Part shown: piece by piece, positions 1 through 11,074 of the stretch
How the letters are laid out: the number at the start of each line of letters is the position of its first letter
How positions within the stretch are numbered: position 1 is the first letter of the stretch
From: Toxonevra muliebris
Taxonomy: Eukaryota > Arthropoda > Insecta > Diptera > Pallopteridae
Reading direction: 5' to 3'
NCBI GenBank assembly: GCA_963691655.1
Contig: OY829329.1
Span: 56,309,408-56,373,407 of the forward strand
Length of the DNA stretch: 64,000 nucleotides
Translations under genes and position numbers: made by a program
Notes under the pieces: model-generated
Database searches by the model: none
Seen by the model: the letters and a program-made list of their open reading frames with translations, nothing else
Told to the model about the DNA's origin: nothing

Positions 1-661
1 TACATACTTACATACATATGTATTTATGTTTTGCATAGATACTTGCATGTAAATGTGCTTCAGGTCTACACGGCGTATGAGTGCTCAGCAGCTACTCTGT
101 ACGTACACGGTAATACCACGTTACATTATAATCTGACTTGCTAAAACTACTTTAAAATTTGAAGAGAACTTTTGTTGAAGGTTCACTGTACTGTGTAATT
201 TGTACTAGGGGAAATTCGAACTTGTGTTTATCTATACATAATGACTTGTCATTCCATCAATTTATCAAACTTTATTTAATGCATGGAAATATTATTGAAA
301 TAATTTAGTTAGACATTTACATGTAAATGAACTTTAAATCTAATAATAATTTTCGTCTGATTTAGTCTATAATTAAATAGAATATTATAAAGTCACAAGT
401 TTTTTAGTTGAACTGATTTAGTTAAACTGAACCTAAGGTTGCAGAAATACGTATAGATAAATTACGGTTGCAATTCCAAAAGTGTTCATGCCATATTGCA
501 TTCAGGTAAGTATTTAAAATTGCCATTCCAATGATTGGTCACCACGTCGCCCCTAGTCATAAGAGCAACAAATTTTTTACTGGGATTTGTTTACAATACC
601 GTTACCGTTAGTTGATCAATTTTTCATATTAATTGATCGCAAGTTGGTGATTGTGTGCACA
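1..661. other. AT-rich non-coding flank
   Basis: No gene is recognisable here. The left boundary of the transposase copy that follows probably lies somewhere in 420-600, but I could not identify a convincing terminal inverted repeat. Confidence 0.4.
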
Positions 662-1662
662 ATGGAAGCTGCAAATAGAAAATTGATTGTGAACAAATTT
701 ATTGAAAATCCGTCCTGGTCTGGTTCAAAGATTGCGAAAGTGTTAAATATCTCCAAAAGAACGGTATGTAGAGTTATAAAACAATATAAAGAAACTCTTA
801 GTGTTGAAAGAGCTAAAAAAGTTGTGAACAAAACGGGAACCACCAACCTAAAAATAAAGGCAAAGATCTTAAGGTCCATCAAAAGCAATCCCGGACTATC
901 GGATAGCGATCGTGCCAAAAAATTCAATACCAGCAAAAGTACTGCTAGACGAATACGCATAAAAGCTGGGCTAAAGTGCTATCGTGCTATAAAATATCCA
1001 AATAGAACAGACAAACAGAATTTGCTGGCCAAAAAACGTGCTCGCCTTCTTTATAATAATGTTTTGACCAAATTCAGCGAATGCATTATTGTGGATGACG
1101 AATCATACGTAAAATTTGATCTTAAACAGTTTCCAGGTCAAACATTTTATATGGCAACGAATCGTGGTAATGTACTCTCAAAATTTAAGTACATAAAAAT
1201 GGATAAATTTGCAAAGAAATCAATGGTGTGGCAGACTATTTTCAGCTGTGGGCATTTGTGACATCCTCTTCTATGACGTCTGATATTTACATCAACGACC
1301 TAAACCTTTCGAAACGACTATTGCCATTTGTTCGTCACCACCATTCGCCAGTGAAGTTTTGACCTGATTTAGCCAGTTGCTACTACTCTAAGAAAACCAT
1401 GGATTGGTATCAGACAAATAAAGTAGATGTAGTGCCCAAATATATGAATCCACCCAATTGCCCCCAGCTTCGACCGATCGAAAAATACTGGGCTATTACA
1501 AAATATAAGTTGAGGAAAAATGCAGGTATTGTCAAAAATGTGAATTCAATGTTACTAAAATGGAACCAAATAGCCGCAAAAGTATCCAGAGCGGATGTTC
1601 AAAGGTTGATGGGGTCCATCAAAAGGAATACCCGGAACTTTTTGCGCAACAAAGAAATTTAA
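662..1662 (+). pseudogene. Tc1/mariner transposase, DD37E type, broken copy
   Basis: This is a decayed cut-and-paste transposase. The open N-terminal part (662-1261) starts MEAANRK and has two helix-turn-helix-like segments, then the first catalytic Asp in IVDDESYVK and a conserved MVWQ block. Stops and frame changes interrupt 1262-1398. The reading resumes at 1399-1662 with a short NPPNCPQLRPIEKYW block holding the catalytic Glu. Reading the degenerate middle as the usual DLxxCHY motif leaves 37 residues between the second Asp and the Glu, the spacing of the ITmD37E group known from mosquitoes. A relative lies at 30721-32154 on the opposite strand. No functional protein is expected. Confidence 0.8.
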
Positions 1663-1674
1663 ATCTTTTAATAT

Positions 1675-3548
1675 TATAGTATTAAAACACAATATAAAAA
1701 CTTATCATTTAATGCATTATTTGTTATTCTGAGTGCTCTGGTTAAAAAGATACAGCAACTTTCCTGCGTGCCAATTTTGCGTGAACCGCGCTTTATAACA
1801 AAATGTACTGTGGCTCTGTGCCATTAAAACGGCCGCCATTCCATTGATAAATATAAAAATTAGACTAACAAAAAATATAAACAAAACAATTGAGCACATG
1901 CACGTGATTTTTGTAATACAACTGAATAACGGAAAATGGCCCAACCATATTCTCATTTGTTGTTCGTTTCTCTCTCTCAGAAATGATCTGCTAACAATTA
2001 TAGGATGTAATGGCTTATGCTCTCACAGAGCAAGAGATAATAAAAAACAGCAACAATTCTATATAACTACGTCATAATTGGATGCAAAAACTTCTACCTA
2101 TCGCCTTAACAAGTTCTTGTGCCGTAATTAGAGGTTTAAAATTAAAAAAAAAAGCTCAAACCGCATCTAAATAATTATAATATTTACAACAATTAAAGCT
2201 ATGTTCCTCATAGTTCATTCAACCAAGAATTGATCTATTATAAAGGCCTAGTACTTACCTACTAAAACCAACAACTAAAAATAGATTTATATACATACAT
2301 ATACACAAAAAATGGAAGGAGCGTTACGAAAATATTTTTATTATATTGTAAAAAGAAAGAAAAAGAAATAGTAAAACTTCACTTCCGCAAAATTTGAAAA
2401 TAATTCATGAACAAATCAATCGCACTCAGGCAACAAATTGAAAAATCACGTGAGCCATCATGCCAGCCAAGCAGCCAACCAACGAGCCAGCCCGCATGCA
2501 AGACTAACCATCAGCAACAGTCAAAACATGAAAAACAAAAAGAAAGGGAAATAAGAAGCCGCTCGAATCCATACCATACATATCCAAAGTAATAGTTATA
2601 TGCACGTCAATAGCAGAATCACTAAAAACTATCAACAAAAAAAAAAAAAAAAAAAAAGAAAGGGGAGCAAAGTCGACGTTATTGAAAAATTCTGCTGGTG
2701 TTGCTCTGCTTACATTGAAGCCTTTAAGATGCTACTGCATTCACCAACCTTTCCTTGTGATTCTTTTTTGCTGCTTTTCTGCTTTTTTTATGCTGTTACC
2801 CCGCATAGATTTAGGATGATGGATGATAAAGCGAAATGAAATTTTGCAGAACATTATATCACAAGAAAAAAAGAATGGAAAATATAAATCGAGTGCCATG
2901 CCTAGACGACAATGAGTATGATGACGACGGCGACCACTTTATGCGATTGAATTTTATAGTTTTCTCTCTGCGTGCCCCGAAAGTTTATCTAAGTCGTGCG
3001 ATAACCATTTGATTTGTGTATAAGTATATGAGTGTCAGTGTATATGTGTGCATAACTGCATGGTTATGTAAGAATATCATGGGTAAATACCAATGCCAGT
3101 AGTGAGAAAAGAGTATTAAAGGGCAGCAAAAGCATCCAGATAAGCTTACAAAGCTTAGACAGGTGAAATTCGATTAAGTGTAGAACAAGTTACACTTTTT
3201 TGAATCAACTTTTTCTACTTCTGTCTGTCTTTCTCTTTCTCTCGCTCTGATTTTTCATCTTTTTCCACTTCTTTCTCCGTTTTCTTCACCTTCATTGTCT
3301 TGAACTGTATGTACTTATGTTGTTATATTCGCAGTGGCATAATGCTATGGATGAGAGTGTAAGAATTTAATAACAAGCTTGAGTGAGAAACATTTTAATA
3401 GTTGAACAGATTTATAACAACTTTGGCAAATAATATCGTAAATGTTAGTGAAAGTGAAAGACGAAGAAATGATGAAGACGAAGCTAAATTTCTCTTGCTA
3501 ATTGTTGTCTTGTTATTTTAAATTTACTAGATAGAAAGTTATAAATAA
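1675..3548. other. Intergenic, repeats only
   Basis: No supported gene. The stretch contains one copy of a dispersed repeat (about 1840-2075), a CAG/CCA-rich low-complexity stretch near 2450-2530, an A-tract of about 20 bases at 2637-2657 and a CT-rich tract near 3220-3260. Short open frames at 2407-2592 and 2600-2839 are low-complexity and look accidental. Confidence 0.4.
1840..2075 (+). repeat. Dispersed repeat, copy 1 of 3
   Basis: The segment shares an ordered series of motifs with 4960-5300 and 12800-13040. These are an AT-rich lead, the core ACAAYTGAATAACRGAA followed by a CTCATTTG block, then CTCTCACAGAGCA, then AGAGATAAT with CAACAA. Divergence is high, so the copies look old. The family and its ends are not determined. 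Confidence 0.5.
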
Positions 3549-4620
3549 CACAGTGTGACAAAAAACAAAAATTTGAATATACTTTTTTCGAGGTTTACAC
3601 CTGTCGTAGCCAAGCCAAAAAAAAAAACTACATACTCAGAATTTTCAATTGACCCTCAAAATCTGGACGTAGGACAAAAAAAAAAACATTTTTGATAGGT
3701 GAAAGCATATACTTGTCCGTAACTTTATTTTTATTGATGCCAAGAGTAAGTTTTTATATTTTATTGAAAAGAAGATATTTAGCTGCTTACAACGATATAC
3801 AAATTGTTAATATATCTTAAGGAATACCGGAGTTAGAGTTGCCCTCTAACTTAAGGGAAATCGAAAAAATTTTACATTTTTTCATTTTGAATAGCGTTTT
3901 AAACGACTATTTTGTTTACCAGTGTATATCAGAGTATATGAAAATAAACAGCATTCAATTCTGTTTTCAACGAGTTATAAATTTTCAAAATCTATTGATG
4001 TGTGGCTGACTTATTTAGCTCTTTTATTTGCCTACACAAACAATTTCAATACGTTGTTATGTAAATATTTGTAGACGAGTATCATATTACTCCAACTAAG
4101 TATTTAAGAATACAAAAAGCAACTTAAAAATATATGCATTTTTTCCAGTATACGCTGCTTGAAGTCAAATATCTCAGTCAAACCTCAATGGGTTTTGAAA
4201 TTTTATAACTCGTTCGAAACAAAATTAAATGTTGTTTATTTGTTTATACATTTAAATATACACTGGTAAACAAAATAGTAGTTTAAAAAGCAACTCAAAA
4301 TGAAAAAATATAAAAAATTTTAAATTTTCGGTATATTTTGTCCTCTAAATCTGGTATTTTTTAAGATATATCACTAATTTATATATCATTGTCAGCAGCT
4401 AAATGTCTTCTTTTGAAATATAAAAACTTACTCTTCGGATAAATAAAAATAAAGTTACGGGAAAGTATATGCTTCAACCTATCAAAAATGGGGTTTTAGG
4501 CCCTAAGCCCAGATTTTAAGGGTCAATTCGAAATTCTGAGTAAGCAGTTTTTATCTGCTTGACTATACTTACAATTTGAGCTATGTCTCGAGGAAAGTAT
4601 ATTTTCACTGTCACACAGTG
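3549..4620. mobile_element. Large foldback (inverted-repeat) element, about 1.07 kb
   Basis: The two ends are long inverted copies of each other. The left arm (about 3549-3998) begins CACAGTGTGAC and the right arm (about 4189-4620) ends GTCACACAGTG. Matching internal blocks include TTGACCCTCAAAATCTGG against its diverged complement, the AGTAAGTTTTTATATTT block, the TTTAGCTGCT block and the AACGAGTTATAAA block. About 190 bases of loop separate the arms. There is no open reading frame of note, so this is a non-autonomous foldback or MITE-like element of unassigned superfamily. I found no clear target duplication. Confidence 0.75.
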
Positions 4621-4959
4621 TAATTTTTCTAATTTTGATGTATTATTTTGTGACATAATTTACTCACAAAATTCATTGATTATATAAATTGTAATGAAAT
4701 AATTCTACCAGAGAATGCCTTAAGAGCTCAAATTTGTATTGTGTGAAAGTATGATACATAATTAAATTGTTGTCCATAATACTATTGTTAATTAATTGTG
4801 TATGTCAATTACCAGCGTCATTAGCATTCGTATTATCGTTATCATTTATATTATTATTGACATCATCTGCAAGGGCACGAGTAATGAAAAAATATATATT
4901 TAAATGAGCGGAAATAACTTTTTTTTATTAAAATAAATAAAAATATAACAAAAATTTGT

Positions 4960-5300
4960 GAAATACTAGTGCATCTGTGCTAAAAATCGTCCGCCTGACT
5001 AATATAAAAACTAAAACAACAAAAATTGCATGCAAAAGAAACGAAAATACAATTGAATAACGGAAGAGTGCGCGCTTATTTGCTTTTCTAATTTGCATAT
5101 ATGTAATTGTTATTGTGATTTTTGCATAGAGTGTGTATCTATTGTTCATGTCTCTCTATTATGTGTGCAAATATGTGCTCTCACAGAGCAGTTCTCGATG
5201 TGTAAAAAACAAAAACCAAAAATGGTGTAAAAAGTAAAGAGTCTTATTTTCTGAGTCAAGAGATAATTAAAAATCAACAACAATAAATCTCTTTATTGTA
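4960..5300 (+). repeat. Dispersed repeat, copy 2 of 3
   Basis: This shows the same motif order as at 1840-2075: CTAATATAAAAACTAAAAC, then ACAATTGAATAACGGAAGAG, a CTTATTTGC block, GTGCTCTCACAGAGCA, and AGAGATAATTAAAAATCAAC. The longest open frame across it (minus strand) has no protein-like composition. Confidence 0.5.
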
Positions 5301-5352
5301 CATTAATTGCACTTCCGTCATTATAGGAAAAATCGCTTTCTTGAGCTATAAA

Positions 5353-6106
5353 CAGGGCTTTGAAGCAGCCAAATTTTGGAATAGCTCCGCTCCAGCTTCG
5401 CTCCACCCTCTTAAGTATAGCTCCGGCTCCGTTCTTAGCTCCAACTACATATAATTTTCCTAATAAATATATATATATATATTTTTACTTCATATGTATG
5501 TATCGCTTAATTTGCCCTAACTCCCATTTTATATTTAAATTTAGAGAACTGTTTCCTGAAATTTCAATTTAAGGAACAAATCGTAAGTTTTGAGTACATG
5601 ACTCCTTTCTTTCGACACAGATAAGTGGGACGAGGCGATATGTTGCTGCAAAATAAATTTTGGCTTAAAACTCGACATATTTACCATACGAAAAAAATAT
5701 GTTACTAACTCGTGCAATAACTATAACGTTTGAAACGCTGTTGTCATAGCAATAAGTTAAGATAGTAAACCACCCCTTATTTCTAAAAGCGGATTTTGAA
5801 AAAATTAAGAATTATTAACTGCCAGAAATATGTAAAGAACTGAACTACTTCGATGAAAACTTCTCTTGCCATAACCATTACTGGCAATGGAATATTTCAA
5901 TTACCATTTTCATTACTGCAATGGAAATGACAATGAAGAGTTCAAAAACAATGAATTGTAAACGAGCAATAGATAGTTGGAAAAATTACTAATCGAAGCA
6001 GCGAAGCGGTTAAATTTTCATTGCTCCAGCTCCAGCTCTAGCTCCGATCAAAACAGTGTACTCCACAGCTCCTTGCTCCAGCTCCGCCCTCCGCTCCAAA
6101 GCCCTG
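5353..6106. mobile_element. Non-autonomous hAT element, 754 bp
   Basis: The element begins CAGGGCTTTGAAGC and ends in the inverse, GCTCCAAAGCCCTG. It is flanked by an 8-bp target duplication with one mismatch (GCTATAAA at 5345-5352, GTTATAAA at 6107-6114). An 8-bp duplication and CAGGG termini are hallmarks of the hAT superfamily. Both subterminal regions are packed with AGCTCC/GCTCCGCTCC repeats, the usual arrangement of transposase-binding sites in hAT elements. No transposase reading frame remains, so it would have to be mobilised in trans. Confidence 0.85.
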
Positions 6107-6114
6107 GTTATAAA

Positions 6115-9100
6115 TATTTGAAGATTTGAATTCATGGCATCACAAACTCCATGCTCTCTTTTAAGGCACAAAAAGCTTTAATTAAAAGCTAGAGCCATGA
6201 TGGTTTTTGAATAACACGTAGTTAATCGATACAGAACCGGTTTAAGGTGAAAATTGACCAATACAAAACAGCGCAGGATTGCGAGTATCGCACATTTTTG
6301 GAATATCTGCCCGAAAAATACTTTAAATTTAAATATGCAAATTTTACACTTGAAAGCAATCAGGTTCCAAATATAGACTTATTTTATGTACGTGAAAATA
6401 GTTGTGACCTTTGGTGTTCTTAACCCCAACATAGTAAAAGCGAGACAGTTCAGCCAACAGTATTTGGAAAATGTAAGGAAGGAGGACTGTTAACTGTTTT
6501 TAATTTTTTGTTCCTTTATTTAAAATTGTATAGTACACCGACAAAATTTTATAGAAAAGTGATTTTTTCCTGGGCACAATAATGACTTTACGCTAAAATA
6601 CTTAACCGAAATGCCTTCAAGTTTGGCCTCGAAGTAGGATTTACTCATCTTGATTGATATCATTTGTCATTAATCGTTATAGCTGCCATTGTTAATATCG
6701 CCTGTCACTTATGCAGTGTGAATGGATTTGTCATTTGACGTATCAAATGCAAATAGAAAAAAAAAACGCTTTGAGAAAAAACTTACGTGAACTCACATAC
6801 ACAAAACATATGTCACTATCTGCATGTGTGTGCGAGAGAGAGAGAAATAGGTGTTAAATATAGTTAGGTGGCGTGATGGATTGGCAAATGACAGTTGAGT
6901 GATGAATGTGAGCTTCCCCATATGTAATTTTTCTAAAAACCAAACCAAATCAAACCAGCATGAAATGATACAAAATATCAAAAAATCGTGGGGTAACTGT
7001 GCATAAATTTATAGACAAGAAATGCAGTTATATGTAATCAATTCTAAGAAGAAAATCTAAAATGAACCAAAATGAAAATATATAAAGTTAATGACAAGAT
7101 TCTCATTATAATTATTAAGATGAGTTATTTTTACCTACAAAAAGGAAGAAATTAGATACATAATTAATATGCAAATTAAGCAATCTAAAATTTTGATTAG
7201 TTCCATGGTTTATGATTAACAGGAATTGATGAAATTTTTGTAGTCCCTAATGACGGAGTATTGTAAAACTTTGACTAAATAATTTAAAACTTTAGTAAAA
7301 GAAAATAATTTCAATTTCCATTTGTTTATACTTCAGTAAATTTTAATTAATATGTATATATTTCTAAATTATTACTATGTAGAAACGCTGCCTCATAAAT
7401 ATTACATAGCATAATCTATTAAAAGTGCAATTTATTTACAAATCCATACAACTTATTTCAATTGCAAAAGAAGTGCAAAACAAAAGTACACGATATACAT
7501 ATACAAAATATATGCACCCACAAATGCTTGGCTAATTTAACTACCATTTGTACTATCTACAAGTACGTACCTAAAATTCCAATATCATTTTTTGTTCATA
7601 TATGAATTGATTTGGGGAGTACTGTGTACATAAATACTCACTATACTCATATATATTCACATTTGTATGCGTATTGTGTTGCCTACGAAATAAAATATTT
7701 ATGAAGGCTTCCACTGCACTCGTTCATTGAATAAAATCCATGCACAAATATGCATCCCAGTTGTAAACAATTTTAAGTACTCCTCATAGAATCAATGATA
7801 CATTACTCTAAAAAAATAATTCAGTCCTCTTTCACATACTCATGAATGGAAAAAATAAAAAAAGAATTTTGTTCTTTTTTCTAAATTTGTGTAAGATCGC
7901 ATTAATGTTTTCATAAAGAAGATTCAGGACTGAAAAGCCGGTAACTTGTATGAAAAATTCAGCAATGTTTTCTGGTTTTCAGTAGTAGGTGAGACCTGAA
8001 CAACAATTCCTTTTTCTACTGGGTTGCCTATTACTATCTACCATTTTATTTTACGATTACTACCTACTATGTTGTTGTTAGTTGATTGTCAAGAGTTGCC
8101 ATAGTGCTGTTGCTATTTTATGTTCTTACAAATTATTTATACAAATAAATAAGCATAAAATTTAAATAATCAAATTCCACTCTCTTTTGCTCTCTCTCTC
8201 TCTCTATCTCTGCACTCGAGAGATATCAACCAACGAAAACTGAATACTTTGCTAATGTAATTGTATAGTTGAATATATGAAAAAGCAAATAAATTGTTGC
8301 ATAGTTTTAGGTGCATAAGTAAATTCATGTGTGTACGTAATTATTGAAGGATATATCAGAGGTTTTCCTTCCCACTCTACACTATAAAAACTGCTACCAA
8401 ATCATATAAACAAATTTATATTTTTAATAAGTTTTTGCGTTGTCTATTTTATATATTTTCTTACTTATGTATGTGCGCTCAAAATCTTATTTTAATAGTT
8501 TTATTATTTATTCATTTTTTGCATAATAATTTTCTAGAATCTTCTTGCATAAAAAATCAATTTAATTTAATTTAGGTATAGAAAAACACAAATGGGGTAT
8601 GTAAAAACGCATTGTCCACTTGCTTTATACTACATGGGTCATTTGAGCTATTAAATTATATTGTGCAATGGTTTGGTGGCCAACTCCTCAAACAAAAAAA
8701 AAAAAACAAAATAATAACAAGAAAATATTTGGCAAAGTTCAAAAATAGCATCTTTGCTGATAGCAGAAGAGCCTTAATTTTTGTCTTTTTAACTCTTGTG
8801 ACCCACTCTCTGAAAAGCAGATTGAGTCCAAGCTCAGATCTCAGTTAGTTAAATTCAGAATTCAAAATCTTCAAAATTCAAGTTCTTCTTGTATGTAATT
8901 CGTGGGAAAATCTCACCTAACCCTTTCCACTAGAAATTAATGGCATCCTATGAATTTTATTTTATATATTTTTTGAATATATTTATTATAAACTTCTCAA
9001 GATACTGATACGGAAAATGCTTTCGGAAAATTTTCTAGCCTTTTCCCATCTTTCCATATTAAATATTAATTTCTCGAAACTGAAAAATTTTTCTTAAATA

Positions 9101-10084
9101 GTTTTTTTTTTCCAAACGATTCATAAACTTTTGAATCTGGTTCTTTTGATTCATATTCTTCCTCCTTTCATCCGACTCTTCTAATGGGGTCAACTCAGTA
9201 CATTCTTGCGGTGGGGGATACAAAAACCTCCTGTATTTCGATCCAGTTTATTATGCATTACAGTGTAATGCAAAAAGGAATGGATTTATTCCTTTATTTT
9301 TTCATTAACTTTACAATGGAATATAAAAACTTGTGGTCGTTCGTCCAATTTTCATATATTTTTAAGAAATTTATCTTAGTATATATTTATATTTCACAAG
9401 AAGCAGAATTGCTCTTGATGCTCGTATATTTTAAACATAATATTTCTCATTTGGATATATGTATTTCATACAGTGGTCGCTACAGAGAGCTCGCAATACG
9501 CATTGAGGGTGTTTATATTTCCCAAGGGACAGGAGGCAGAATACGTAGAAATTTCAAAAAGTATATGGAATATTTTTTAATTTTATATAACAAATTGAAT
9601 TGAACCCGCACCACCACCACTGTACTACATACTACACAATACGGCAACTATTTTCAATATTATTTGGTGAATTCATGATTCACAATAATGGCATTATTAT
9701 TGATAAGCACATACACAATACACTTCAATTTGGTTTAATTAAAAATCAAGTGAGCAATAAAATTAAATTTCAAGCGGAAAATCTCAAAGGATTTTAAAAT
9801 TTTCAGAATTTATTTAACATTTTCATAATTGAAGAGCACACGCAAAATTTATTAAATATTTATTTTACTTTTTTTAACATATTCTTATTGAAGTGTAATA
9901 ATGGAGCCAGTAATAAAAAATTCTGCATGGCTGGCTCAGGCTTGTCAACATGCCTACTCTACATTTATGTACGTACCTACTTCATTCCAATGTTTCTATA
10001 AATCTTGGCATTTGGCCGTAGCCTTTCTCAATAAAGTTTTTATAGTTAAGGAATAAAAATCCATAATTTTACTATTTCTCTAAA
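6115..10084. other. Long intergenic stretch, no gene seen
   Basis: About 4 kb of AT-rich sequence with no supported coding region. A CT microsatellite sits near 8180-8210. The 139-codon open frame at 9184-9603 is AT-driven, resembles no family I know, and is not called as a gene. Confidence 0.4.
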
Positions 10085-10860
10085 AATTCAGACCAAATAT
10101 AAAGAAGATAAAGATAAAGAATCCAACTAAAATTTAAACTAAATTCAAACCAAAATTCAGACAAAACTCAAATAAAAATTCGGTCAAAATCCAGGTCCAA
10201 ATTCAAAACATACCCGAACTAAGACCAAAATCTTACCAAAATTAATACCAAACTCAGATTAAAATTGGGATCAAACATCAGACCACAATTCTGACCACAA
10301 ATCATATTAAAATTGAAACAAAACTCACATTAAAGTTTAAACTAAAAATCAGACCAAAATCAGACTAAAACTCAGACCGTATTAAACTAAAGCTGATACC
10401 AAATTAAAATTACTACTACTATTATGGCACAACAGCCCCTGGAGGGCCAAGGCCGAGCTTTTCGCATCCATTCATGTTGTGTGAGTTATATTTATACACA
10501 AATGGAAGGGACCTACAGTTTTATGCCGAATCCGAACGGCGAAGGCATTTTTTTACTCTTCGTGGTTTGTCATTTTTTTTATTTTTCTATTTTTGATTTT
10601 TTGAGAGTGCCGAGATATGAACCCGGGCACTTCTGTGTAGCAGTCAAACACACTAACCACTAGGCTAGGGCGACTAAAATTCAAAGCAAATTGAAACCAA
10701 AAATCACTCCAAAATTTATACCAAACTCAGACCAAAAATCATCCCAAAATACAGTTGGTCTGTCTCAATTCAAAAAGCAAACTAAAAATTAGACCAAAAT
10801 TTACACATAATTGAGACCAATAACCAGATTAGATTTCAAAAGTGCAGCTAATAAACATTT
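10085..10860. repeat. Degenerate ACCAAAATTCAG minisatellite
   Basis: The sequence is a succession of diverged short units of the form ACCAAAATTCAGACCAAAA, roughly 14-20 bases each, running from about 10085 to 10405. They continue from 10675 to about 10860 after interruption by a SINE. Unit boundaries are blurred by mutation, so an exact period needs computation. Confidence 0.7.
10412..10674 (-). mobile_element. tRNA-derived SINE
   Basis: Read on the minus strand, the element starts GTCGCCCTAGCCTAGTGG. It contains a perfect RNA polymerase III A box (TAGCCTAGTGG, 10657-10667) and a near-consensus B box (GGTTCATATCT, 10613-10623) at tRNA-like spacing, inside a CCCGGGTTC context typical of a T-arm. 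A body follows, then a short TAG-repeat tail (ATAATAGTAGTAGTA). A 7-bp direct repeat TAAAATT (10405-10411 and 10675-10681) flanks it, as expected for LINE-assisted insertion. The head resembles tRNA-Glu-like sequences, but the parent tRNA is not certain. Tail fragments of the same family lie near 19625-19690 and 48241-48325. Confidence 0.8.
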
Positions 10861-10990
10861 AGGCTGTGGAAAGATTATAGGCATTCACATTTTTGAGAAA
10901 AACAAATCGCTATGGATGCGCTACACCTAACAACAATAACTATGATCTTGATCTAACAACAATAACTGTGCAGAAATTAAATAATATAAT

Positions 10991-10996
10991 TTTATT
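10991..10996 (-). terminator. Polyadenylation signal of the lipase gene
   Basis: AATAAA on the minus strand, about 80 bases after the lipase stop codon, the nearest good candidate. Confidence 0.5.
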
Positions 10997-11074
10997 ATAA
11001 TACAAATAAATATTAATTTTAATTTTTTTTTCTTTTTCTTTTATACAACACAAAACTCTTTCTTTAAATAGCTC

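Noticed and set aside
9184..9603. 139-codon open frame
   Set aside because: Composition follows AT-rich DNA (Phe/Ile/Tyr/Lys), no domain or splice context is recognisable, and there is no support for transcription.
10610..10675. Genuine tRNA gene on the minus strand
   Set aside because: A and B boxes are good, but the acceptor arm does not close and the sequence continues into a SINE body with target duplications, so it is a tRNA-derived repeat.
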